A stretch of DNA of 9,249 bases from Chitinophagaceae bacterium (lineage in GTDB: Bacteria; Bacteroidota; Bacteroidia; Chitinophagales; Chitinophagaceae), in assembly GCA_947452875.1 (NCBI GenBank), contig CANGEZ010000064.1, positions 1 to 9,249 of the forward strand, in the 5' to 3' direction. How positions within the stretch are numbered: the first letter of the stretch is position 1; the number at the start of each line of letters is the position of its first letter. The notes below the pieces were generated by a model, which was not told where the DNA came from, did not search any database, and saw only the letters and a list, made by a program, of their open reading frames with translations. Both the position numbers and the translations under genes were made by a program. Of the stretch, positions 1 to 5,900 are shown piece by piece.

Positions 1-668
1 CCAATGGCATTGCCCGTTGCATTTTTAGAAGCCACATATTCACAGGATGCTTTTCTTAAATCATGATGAATACCACCCTGAACAATTGGGAATAAATTTT
101 GTGTATATCCATATTTATCGGGCGTATTTGTAAATTGATTGAAACACCTATCTAACCACCTATTAGTAAGTTCCAAAGATTTTTTTGCATATTGATATTC
201 GCTGGCTCCTGGAGGACATTCATCAAAGGCCATAATGATATCCCCACCAATAGTTCGTTGAGTATCCATCACATTTTCGGGTGTAAATAAATGTTTACTC
301 CCATCAATATGAGATTGAAAAATCACACCTTCTTCGGTAATCTTTCTGCTGGCTGCTAAAGAGAAAACCTGAAACCCGCCACTATCTGTAAGTATCGGCT
401 TATGCCAACCATTGAACTGATGCAAGCCACCTGCTGCCTCCAAGGTTTGCAAACCCGGACGTAAATACAAATGATAGGTGTTTCCTAAAATGATTTGAGC
501 ATGAACATCATTGATTAATTGTTGTTGCGAAACTGCCTTTACGCTTCCCACCGTACCTACCGGCATAAAAATAGGAGTTTCAATTTCCCCATGGTCTGTT
601 TTTATTTTGCCCGCTCTTGCTTTTGAATGCAAATCCTTTTTCTCCAACGTAAATGCTAATGCAGCCAT
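1..668 (-). CDS. tgt: Queuine tRNA-ribosyltransferase (Tgt), C-terminal part cut by left edge
   Basis: Tgt exchanges guanine at the wobble position (G34) of tRNAs with GUN anticodons for the queuosine precursor preQ1; it acts in the cytosol as a TIM-barrel enzyme. The 222 complete codons seen here are the N-terminal 60% of a protein usually about 375 residues long. Visible family motifs are FMPVGT (34-39), LGNTYHL (61-67), LTDSGGFQV (93-101) with Asp95 matching the conserved active-site Asp, FDECPP (148-153) with Asp149 in the base-recognition position, and VQGG (196-199). The nucleophilic Asp and the zinc-binding Cys/His cluster would lie beyond base 1 and cannot be checked. The ATG at 666-668 is the only sensible start, since the family block begins within about 30 residues of it. 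The gene is divergent from the glycosyltransferase and has its own promoter match 18 bases upstream. Identification is firm. Confidence 0.96.
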   Translation of the reverse strand, partial: MAALAFTLEKKDLHSKARAGKIKTDHGEIETPIFMPVGTVGSVKAVSQQQLINDVHAQIILGNTYHLYLRPGLQTLEAAGGLHQFNGWHKPILTDSGGFQVFSLAASRKITEEGVIFQSHIDGSKHLFTPENVMDTQRTIGGDIIMAFDECPPGASEYQYAKKSLELTNRWLDRCFNQFTNTPDKYGYTQNLFPIVQGGIHHDLRKASCEYVASKNATGNAI

Positions 669-685
669 ATTTAATTATTCAGGAT

Positions 686-721
686 GCAAATATAAATTTT
701 AAAAATGCTATAAAATTCAAA
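686..721 (-). promoter_or_regulatory. Probable tgt promoter (Bacteroidota type)
   Basis: Read on the minus strand, 694-686 is TATATTTGC, a full match to the -7 element TAnnTTTG. A TTTG at 721-718 sits 23 bases upstream, at the upper end of the spacing known for the -33 element. Transcription would start near 680, giving a leader of about a dozen bases before the tgt ATG at 668. The assignment rests on motif match and position only. Confidence 0.55.
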
Positions 722-825
722 AGTAAAAATTCAAATTTTAAAATAAATAACATCGTCATTTTTTACTTTTTACTTTTAATTTTTGACTTAATTCGACGCT
801 GAATTCAATTCGATTTCTCACAAAA

Positions 826-891
826 CGTTCCTATGGAACGAAAACACCACTTATTAACTTCTCGGGCTAAATACCAGATGTTCCTATGGAA
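826..891. repeat. Pair of related short palindromes
   Basis: CGTTCC-TAT-GGAACG at 826-840 is a perfect 6-bp stem with a 3-base loop. TTCC-TAT-GGAA at 881-891 repeats its core. The 12-mer GTTCCTATGGAA is identical at 827-838 and 880-891, 53 bases apart. From memory, similar GTTCC...GGAAC palindromes recur in intergenic DNA of Bacteroidota, so this may be a decayed copy of a dispersed repeat family; that is inference. The stems are short and neither is followed by a T-run, so they are not obvious terminators. Confidence 0.55.
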
Positions 892-938
892 TATTCTAGC
901 TAAAGAAATCTTTGCCTATTGTTTCCTTGCTTTAAACA

Positions 939-954
939 AATTCGTGAATTCGTG
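939..954. repeat. Tandem octamer AATTCGTG x2
   Basis: AATTCGTG occurs twice back to back and is followed by GCTATCC. The preceding stretch (about 909-935) has spaced CTTTGC/CTTGC words. I recall this arrangement as typical of small dispersed intergenic repeats in Bacteroidota, but that cannot be confirmed from this window. It lies eight bases before the hairpin at 962-978. Confidence 0.45.
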
Positions 955-961
955 GCTATCC

Positions 962-978
962 TTTCCCCGCAGGGGAAA
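962..978. repeat. GC-rich hairpin TTTCCCC-GCA-GGGGAAA
   Basis: This is a perfect 7-bp stem with a 3-base loop, with four G:C pairs next to the loop, in otherwise AT-rich DNA. A stretch of mostly A and T (979-988) follows it on the plus strand. It could be a weak terminator, a protein-binding site or the tip of a dispersed repeat. No gene is known to end just upstream on the plus strand, so a terminator role is not supported by context. Confidence 0.5.
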
Positions 979-1045
979 TAAAAATTATCGTCATCATTTT
1001 TATTTAATTATGTATACTCAAATAATAAGTAATGCTACTAAAGCA

Positions 1046-1054
1046 TATTTTTGC
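1046..1054 (+). promoter_or_regulatory. -7 promoter box at the glycosyltransferase start
   Basis: TATTTTTGC matches TAnnTTTG exactly and ends four bases before the ATG at 1059. No TTTG lies at the expected -33 distance (about 1019-1028). If the box is used, transcription would begin at or within a few bases of the ATG, making the message leaderless or nearly so. It also argues against the in-frame start at 1032, which lies upstream of the box. Confidence 0.45.
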
Positions 1055-1058
1055 AGCG

Positions 1059-2192
1059 ATGAACACTATTTATTTATTTGATCATTGGCCTTTGATAGTT
1101 TTTTATTTTTTCTGTGCCATCACAGCTATACAAATTTTTTACTTTTTATTCTTTTTTTTCAGACTAGCATTTTACAAACAAAAAGCCAGAACCAATACTC
1201 AAACCCATCCGGTTAGTGTGATAGTGTGCGCAAGAGATGAAGCAGCCAATTTGGCCCATCACCTTCCTGGAATATTAATTCAGGAGTATAACACCACCCA
1301 TGAAGTCATTGTGGTAAATGATAATTCTTACGACGATAGTAAATACGTTTTAGAGGAACTAAGAAAAGAATTCAAACAAATGCAGGTTATTGAATTAACT
1401 CAAGAAGCCAAAATGATTCCCGGAAAAAAATTTCCATTAGCAGTTGGCATCAAATCTGCAAAAAATGAAATTGTATTTCTTACAGATGCAGATTGTGTTC
1501 CTGCTACAGAACACTGGATTCAGTCGATGCAAGATTGCTTTCGCGACGACACAGAGATTGTTCTCGGTTATGGCGCCTATCACAAAAAGAAATCTTTGCT
1601 CAATAAATTAATTCGCTGGGAAACTTTCCATACTGCTTTACAATACATGAGTTATGCATTGGCAGGTATTCCTTACATGGGCGTTGGCAGAAATCTTAGT
1701 TATAAAAAAGAAATATTTTACAGACACAAAGGCTTTTCTGCACATAATAATATTCCAGGCGGAGATGATGACTTACTAGTAAACATGGCCGCAACAAGCA
1801 AGAATACCAGAATCAACATCAATAAAGATTCTTTCACATTAAGTAAGCCAGCAAAAACCTGGAATCAGTGGATGTCACAAAAAAGCCGACATTATTCAAC
1901 AGGAAAATATTACAAGAAATCACATAAATTTTTATTAGGCTTATTTTCACTAACACATTTTTTATTTTATCCAGCTTTGATTGTTACTTGTTTGTTTTAC
2001 AACTGGAAATATGGTTTAATTGTTTTTGGAATCAGGTTTTTAATTCAACAAGTTGCTTACATAAGAACATTGAACAAGTTTGATGAAAAAGATTTAATTC
2101 CCTACGTTCTTTTTTTCGACATTTGGATGTTCTTCTATTACTTAATATTTGCGCCAGCTTTAATTAGGAAAGCGAAAATGACTTGGAAGTAG
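1059..2192 (+). CDS. Membrane-anchored family 2 glycosyltransferase
   Basis: The 377-residue protein has the layout of a processive, inverting GT2 enzyme that moves sugar from a nucleotide-sugar donor on the inner face of the cytoplasmic membrane. A transmembrane segment spans about residues 11-36. The catalytic domain shows VIVCARDEA (54-62), VVNDNS (85-90), a DxD metal/nucleotide site in TDADC (Asp143, Asp145), GGDDD (234-238) in the place of the catalytic ED motif, and QKSRH (274-278) in place of the common QxxRW. About three hydrophobic segments lie between 291 and 370, ending in a basic tail. An in-frame start at 1032 would add nine residues, but 1059 is preferred because a -7 box lies between the two and 1059 gives a normal N-terminal anchor. 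Acceptor and product cannot be told; surface polysaccharide or glycolipid synthesis is likely. The gene stands alone, flanked by AT-rich spacers. Confidence 0.85.
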   Translation: MNTIYLFDHWPLIVFYFFCAITAIQIFYFLFFFFRLAFYKQKARTNTQTHPVSVIVCARDEAANLAHHLPGILIQEYNTTHEVIVVNDNSYDDSKYVLEELRKEFKQMQVIELTQEAKMIPGKKFPLAVGIKSAKNEIVFLTDADCVPATEHWIQSMQDCFRDDTEIVLGYGAYHKKKSLLNKLIRWETFHTALQYMSYALAGIPYMGVGRNLSYKKEIFYRHKGFSAHNNIPGGDDDLLVNMAATSKNTRININKDSFTLSKPAKTWNQWMSQKSRHYSTGKYYKKSHKFLLGLFSLTHFLFYPALIVTCLFYNWKYGLIVFGIRFLIQQVAYIRTLNKFDEKDLIPYVLFFDIWMFFYYLIFAPALIRKAKMTWK

Positions 2193-2329
2193 GGCTGTTT
2201 ATTTTAAGAATATCAAGATTTAAAAAAATAAAAATTTAAAAATCAAAATTCAAAAAAATAGTTGAAATTTTTACTTTTTACCCCGAGGTTTCTGGACAAG
2301 CTTATTAAATTTTGACTTAATCATTCACA
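2193..2329. other. AT-rich spacer between glycosyltransferase and rsmG
   Basis: The spacer begins with A-rich sequence (2219-2260), followed by TTTTTACTTTTTAC (2268-2281), a more GC-rich stretch (2281-2301) and TTTTGACTTAAT (2310-2321). The 14-mer and 12-mer also occur in the same order upstream of the glycosyltransferase (760-773 and 781-792), there 21 bases closer together. No hairpin terminator is visible after the glycosyltransferase stop. TAAATTTTG at 2306-2314 is one base off a -7 element and is a weak candidate for an rsmG promoter. Confidence 0.5.
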
Positions 2330-2962
2330 ATGGAAATAATTGAAAAATATTTTGCGGATTTTACGCCAAAACAAAAGGAACAATTGAATACTTTGTTGCC
2401 TTTATACAAAGAGTGGAACGAAAAAATTAATGTAATCAGCAGAAAGGATATCGATAACTTCTATTTGCATCATGTACTACATTCATTAACCATCACCACG
2501 CAATTTGAATTTGAGAAAGGAGCTTCCATCATGGACCTTGGATGTGGCGGTGGATTTCCTGGGGTACCACTGGCCATATTTTTTCCTGAAACAGAATTTT
2601 ATATGGTAGATAGCATCAATAAAAAATTAAATGTGGTAAAGGAAATTGCAGCGGCTATCGGATTGACAAACATAACAGTTAAGCATACACGTGCAGAAGA
2701 TATCAAAGACAGAAAGTTTGATACTGTTGTTTCAAGAGCTGTTGCTCCATTAAAAGATTTATGGCAATGGAGCAGGCCGTTAATCAAAAGAATTAAAACA
2801 GACAACGAAAATGTACCCAATGGCTTAATCTGTCTTAAAGGCGGAGACCTCACCAAAGAAATACAAGAAAGCGGATGCAAGCCTTATGTATGGGATATCG
2901 ACAAAGTTTTTCCTGAAGAATATTTCAAAGAAAAATACATGCTGTATCAGCCTTTAAAGTAA
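2330..2962 (+). CDS. rsmG: 16S rRNA (guanine527-N7)-methyltransferase RsmG
   Basis: RsmG (GidB) uses S-adenosylmethionine to methylate N7 of G527 in the 530 loop of 16S rRNA; loss of the family member in other bacteria gives low-level streptomycin resistance. The 210 residues match the family length. Seen here are the N-terminal helix block WNEKINVISRKD (29-40) followed by HHVLHSL (47-53), the SAM-binding glycine loop DLGCGGGFPG (69-78), the acidic residue ending motif II (Asp94 in VDS), HTRAED (119-124), SRAVAPL (135-141) and LKGGDL (169-174). The ATG at 2330 places these at standard distances. The 137-base gap from the glycosyltransferase suggests separate transcription. Its TAA abuts the stop of the convergent M1 peptidase gene directly, leaving no room for a separate terminator. 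Confidence 0.96.
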   Translation: MEIIEKYFADFTPKQKEQLNTLLPLYKEWNEKINVISRKDIDNFYLHHVLHSLTITTQFEFEKGASIMDLGCGGGFPGVPLAIFFPETEFYMVDSINKKLNVVKEIAAAIGLTNITVKHTRAEDIKDRKFDTVVSRAVAPLKDLWQWSRPLIKRIKTDNENVPNGLICLKGGDLTKEIQESGCKPYVWDIDKVFPEEYFKEKYMLYQPLK

Positions 2963-4894
2963 TTACCAATTCAATTCTATCAGATTGTTTTTTCTGTCAA
3001 CATCAGCCATTCGTTTTGAAGGGTCAATCTCGGCTTTTACCAATTCAGTCAATCTTCTGTTGAAGGTTAAAGTATATGTAGGTCTTGTCCAAATCCACTC
3101 TTCTTCTGTAATGGTTTTCTGATTTTTATCTTCTGGAAGTTTTGCGGCAAACATTTCATTCATCGGAATCAAATGCATTTCATTGGTACCATCTTTAAAA
3201 TTCAATTGCAAATCTATCGGCATAGGCATCAACCCAATTCTTTTGATTCTGATTTTGGATTGTCCGTTCTCTTCCCACAAACTATCAATAGCGTAATCAA
3301 TTGTTTTGGTGGAATGAACCCAATATTCATGGTACCAATCGAGTTGTATGCCACTAGCTTTTTCAGCCACTCTGATAAAATCATAATCATTTGGATGTTT
3401 GAATTTCCATTGATTGTAATAATCAATTAATATTTCATCTCGAACTGCTGCTCCAACAATATAGCCAAGCTGTTCCATGAAAACTTCGCCTTTAGAATAA
3501 GCATTGATGCTGTAACCGAAATTTGTATTGTAATGATCAGAATGCGTACACATAGGTTCATCTAATTTACTTTTTATCAAAGCAAAATAAGAGGAATAAG
3601 AACCTGCATGATCTTCAGGCAATGTGTTGATCAGGTTTTTCAAATCCTCATTTTTGGGATTGTTGACGAGTGCATCTTTGTATTCCATTATAGAAGATTT
3701 TCCATAATAAAATTTAGTCACTAAATCTTCTGCATAGCTGGTAAAACCTTCATCCATCCATGGATATTTACCTTCATTGGTGGCCAACATCATTTGGTAC
3801 CAGCTGTGCATCCATTCATGAAAAACAGTGCCTAAAGATGGTCCACTAATCAATGTAGCCATAGGATATTCCATACCACCATCACCACCATGTATAAACG
3901 AATACTGAGGGTAAGGATATTTTCCAAAATGCTGTTCTATAAACGGCAGCACTTTCACTGCTGCATCAGCAACATTCATCCACAGCGTATCATTAGCAGA
4001 ATTATTGGGAACATCATTATAAATAACATGCAAAGCCGGACCATTTTTCATAGTTCTGGTGATATGTTTGTAATCAGGATCTGCAGCCCAAACGAAATCA
4101 TGAATATTTTTTCCAACAAAATGCCAGGATCTTTTTGAAGTGCTGCATGGCTTTAAAGAAGTACCTGGTTTGTCGTAACCCCAACCGATTTGATTAGCAT
4201 TAACTAATACTCCTGTTCCGCCTAATTTGTATGATTTATCAATGTTAATAGTCACGTCGAAATCACCCCAAACACCATAAAATTCTCTTGCCACATAAGG
4301 CGTTGGATGCCAGCCTTCTTCATCATACTCACAGATTTTTGGATACCATTGGCTCATGCTGTACCTAACGCCAGTTTGTGGATTATCTCTCCCACTTCTT
4401 CGAACCTGCAAAGGAATTTGTGATTCAAATTCCATTTCAAAAACTACAGCTGTTTTTGCCAAAATGGGTTTGGTGAGATTTACCTCGAGAATTGTTTCAT
4501 GGTATTTGAATGACTGAGGTATGCCATTCATTTTTAGTGAAATGATTTTCTGATAGCCAATTTCATTTTCTTTGAGATTTAAAATTCTATCTCTCACTCT
4601 TCCGTCCCAATCTTGTCTGCCATTGTTTACTTTTTTACCGAGTTCTCTGCTTCTCGAATCCATACTGCTGTTGGGTTGAAAAGCATTCCAGTATAAGTGA
4701 TAATAAACTTTATCCAGGTCGTCAATAGAATTGTTTTGATAGATAATTTTTTGTTTGCCATTAACATGATTCGACAGCGTATCAACATCAACAACCATAG
4801 TATACTTAACAGATTGCTGCCATTTTTGAGATTGGCCAGTTGCATTAATAAAAAGTAAAAAATAAAAAATAAAAAATAAAAAAATATTCCTCAT
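2963..4894 (-). CDS. Secreted M1-family zinc metallopeptidase
   Basis: This 643-residue protein is a gluzincin aminopeptidase-type enzyme, probably trimming peptides outside the cytoplasm. An N-terminal signal peptide (about 1-20, very hydrophobic, ending INATGQ) is followed by the beta-rich M1 N-terminal domain. The catalytic domain has GGMEY (339-343, the exopeptidase GxMEN-type motif), HEWMH (359-363) and Glu382 in WMDEGFTSY, giving the exact HExxH-x18-E zinc site. NAYSKGE (464-470) carries the likely transition-state Tyr466. A C-terminal beta-sandwich domain is plausible; no type IX secretion tail is recognisable. A GTG at 4918 in the same frame would add eight residues before the signal peptide; the ATG at 4894 is chosen because it gives a normal signal peptide. 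It is the last gene of the minus-strand block, 77 bases after rsmI. A heptamer repeat runs through the signal-peptide codons. Substrate unknown. Confidence 0.9.
   Translation of the reverse strand: MRNIFLFFIFYFLLFINATGQSQKWQQSVKYTMVVDVDTLSNHVNGKQKIIYQNNSIDDLDKVYYHLYWNAFQPNSSMDSRSRELGKKVNNGRQDWDGRVRDRILNLKENEIGYQKIISLKMNGIPQSFKYHETILEVNLTKPILAKTAVVFEMEFESQIPLQVRRSGRDNPQTGVRYSMSQWYPKICEYDEEGWHPTPYVAREFYGVWGDFDVTINIDKSYKLGGTGVLVNANQIGWGYDKPGTSLKPCSTSKRSWHFVGKNIHDFVWAADPDYKHITRTMKNGPALHVIYNDVPNNSANDTLWMNVADAAVKVLPFIEQHFGKYPYPQYSFIHGGDGGMEYPMATLISGPSLGTVFHEWMHSWYQMMLATNEGKYPWMDEGFTSYAEDLVTKFYYGKSSIMEYKDALVNNPKNEDLKNLINTLPEDHAGSYSSYFALIKSKLDEPMCTHSDHYNTNFGYSINAYSKGEVFMEQLGYIVGAAVRDEILIDYYNQWKFKHPNDYDFIRVAEKASGIQLDWYHEYWVHSTKTIDYAIDSLWEENGQSKIRIKRIGLMPMPIDLQLNFKDGTNEMHLIPMNEMFAAKLPEDKNQKTITEEEWIWTRPTYTLTFNRRLTELVKAEIDPSKRMADVDRKNNLIELNW
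4849..4884 (-). repeat. Heptanucleotide repeat (TTTTTTA) in the signal-peptide codons
   Basis: On the coding strand the tract reads T7A, then three perfect TTTTTTA units, then CTTTTTA, beginning ten bases after the ATG at 4894. Because the unit is seven bases, every reading frame of it gives the same hydrophobic F/F/I/F/Y/F/L series, but gain or loss of one unit shifts everything downstream. In the current state the frame is open. Loss of one unit would join the start to another frame that stays open only to about 4627. Confidence 0.75.
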
Positions 4895-4933
4895 AAAAAA
4901 ATTATTTAATCTTAACACCCAAATTTCTAAATT

Positions 4934-4973
4934 ATCAAATCATCACATCACCAAATTACCAAATCACCAAATC
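4934..4973. repeat. Imperfect tandem octamers in the rsmI-M1 spacer
   Basis: On the plus strand the run is ATCAAATC, ATCACATC, ACCAAATT, ACCAAATC, ACCAAATC: five units of eight bases with few differences. The last unit overlaps the rsmI stop codon (4972-4974). No -7 element is visible in the 77-base spacer, so the M1 peptidase gene probably depends on read-through from rsmI. Octamer runs of this GATTTGGT type are, from memory, common between genes in Bacteroidota. Confidence 0.65.
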
Positions 4974-5637
4974 AACTAACTCCTTCCACCACAATCACAA
5001 TCTCTCCTTTCACCACTTTGGCATTAAAATAATCATGTACTTCTTGCAATGTCCCTCTTTTATTTTCTTCGAACTTTTTGGAGAGCTCTCTGCTTACACT
5101 GCATTTTCTATCTGCGCCAAAATATTCAATGAATACATGTAAAGTCTTTACCAATCGCATTGGACTTTCATAAAAAATCATGGTGCGATTTTCTGTAGCC
5201 AGTTTTTTCATTAAAGTTTGACGGCCTTTTTTCAATGGCAAAAAACCTTCAAAGCAAAATGCGTCAGTTGGCAATCCACTGTTTACCAAAGCAGGCACAA
5301 AAGCTGTAGCACCTGGCAAACAACAGACTTCAACATCATTTTCTACACAAGCTCTTACCAATAAAAAAGCAGGATCACTGATTCCAGGTGTACCCGCGTC
5401 CGTTAGTAAGGCGATATTTTTACCAGATTTTAATTGATCTACAAGATGGGATACAATTTTATGTTCATTATGCTGATGATAAGGAGATAGCGGTTTATGA
5501 ATCAGATAATGATTCAATAAAACAGAGGAAGTACGTGTATCTTCAGCAAGAATCAAATCAGCATTTTTCAGAACTTCAACAGCTCTGAAAGTCATATCTG
5601 AAAGATTGCCAATAGGCGTAGGAACGAGATAAAGCAT
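4972..5637 (-). CDS. rsmI: 16S rRNA (cytidine1402-2'-O)-methyltransferase RsmI
   Basis: RsmI adds the 2'-O-methyl group of m4Cm1402 in the 16S rRNA P-site, using S-adenosylmethionine, and belongs to the tetrapyrrole-methylase fold. Seen here: LVPTPIGNLSDMT (4-16), LAEDTRTSS (30-38), ALLTDAGTPGISDP (76-89), which is the SAM-binding loop region, LPGATAFVPALVNSGLP (107-123), FEGFLP (129-134) and FYESP (155-159). At 221 residues it is shorter than E. coli RsmI (roughly 285) because the C-terminal extension is absent; I believe short forms are common in this phylum. It starts three bases after the purS stop, so the two are almost certainly co-transcribed and perhaps translationally coupled. With Tgt and RsmG it is the third RNA-modifying enzyme in the window. 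Confidence 0.95.
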   Translation of the reverse strand: MLYLVPTPIGNLSDMTFRAVEVLKNADLILAEDTRTSSVLLNHYLIHKPLSPYHQHNEHKIVSHLVDQLKSGKNIALLTDAGTPGISDPAFLLVRACVENDVEVCCLPGATAFVPALVNSGLPTDAFCFEGFLPLKKGRQTLMKKLATENRTMIFYESPMRLVKTLHVFIEYFGADRKCSVSRELSKKFEENKRGTLQEVHDYFNAKVVKGEIVIVVEGVS

Positions 5638-5640
5638 GCT

Positions 5641-5889
5641 TTATGATAAGATTGTAACTTCAAAGTTCTCCATCACCTGATTGGAAAGCAATTTCACCGC
5701 AGCTTCAGTGGCTATTTGATGAGCCTCTTCTTTTGATGCCGCTTCGATTTGTACATCAATATGTTTTCCAATTCTCACATCATCAACAGATGTTAATCCT
5801 AAATTGTGTAAACCTCCCAAAACAGCCTTGCCTTGTGGATCCAGCAAGTCTTTCAATGGCATTACTTTGATTTGTGCAGTAAAATTCAT
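5641..5889 (-). CDS. purS: Phosphoribosylformylglycinamidine synthase subunit PurS
   Basis: PurS is the small subunit of the three-part FGAM synthase (PurS, PurQ, PurL), the fourth step of purine synthesis; it helps channel ammonia from PurQ to PurL. The 82 residues match the usual length of about 80. The family signature VMPLKDLLDPQGKAV (9-23) is clear, followed by LHNLGL (27-32) and DVRIGKHIDVQIEA (37-50). The order is beta-alpha-beta-beta-alpha-beta, as expected. purQ and purL are not in the window, so the complex must be completed from elsewhere. It lies 11 bases after pssA and 3 bases before rsmI, within the minus-strand operon. This is a short gene but the match is strong. Confidence 0.93.
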   Translation of the reverse strand: MNFTAQIKVMPLKDLLDPQGKAVLGGLHNLGLTSVDDVRIGKHIDVQIEAASKEEAHQIATEAAVKLLSNQVMENFEVTILS

Positions 5890-5900
5890 TTGATTTTATT

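Larger units (their letters stand above)
669..1058. other. Divergent intergenic spacer with repeats, no credible gene
   Basis: These 390 bases separate tgt (minus) from the glycosyltransferase (plus). The left part holds the tgt promoter and an AT-rich stretch with an 11-base inverted repeat (AAAAGTAAAAA at 719-729 and its complement at 760-770). The middle holds two related short palindromes (826-840 and 881-891), a tandem octamer (939-954) and a third hairpin (962-978). The right end carries the glycosyltransferase -7 box. An 82-codon open frame crosses 833-1081, but its peptide resembles nothing I know, it reads through the palindromes and it overlaps the next gene's start, so I treat it as non-coding. 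Confidence 0.7.

Noticed and set aside
511..702. 63-codon plus-strand open frame
   Set aside because: It lies opposite the conserved N-terminal motifs of tgt; the minus-strand reading explains the sequence.
833..1081. 82-codon open frame on the plus strand in the tgt-glycosyltransferase spacer
   Set aside because: Its peptide has no recognisable motif, it reads through palindromes and tandem repeats, and it overlaps the glycosyltransferase start and its -7 box.
2599..2880. 93-codon minus-strand open frame inside rsmG
   Set aside because: Antisense shadow of conserved methyltransferase codons.
3173..4138. Several plus- and minus-strand open frames within the M1 peptidase gene
   Set aside because: They overlap conserved M1 sequence, including the region of the zinc site, and show no domain of their own.
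4895..4918. GTG start at 4918 for the M1 peptidase
   Set aside because: It would place eight residues ahead of a normal signal peptide; the ATG at 4894 begins directly with a typical charged-then-hydrophobic leader.
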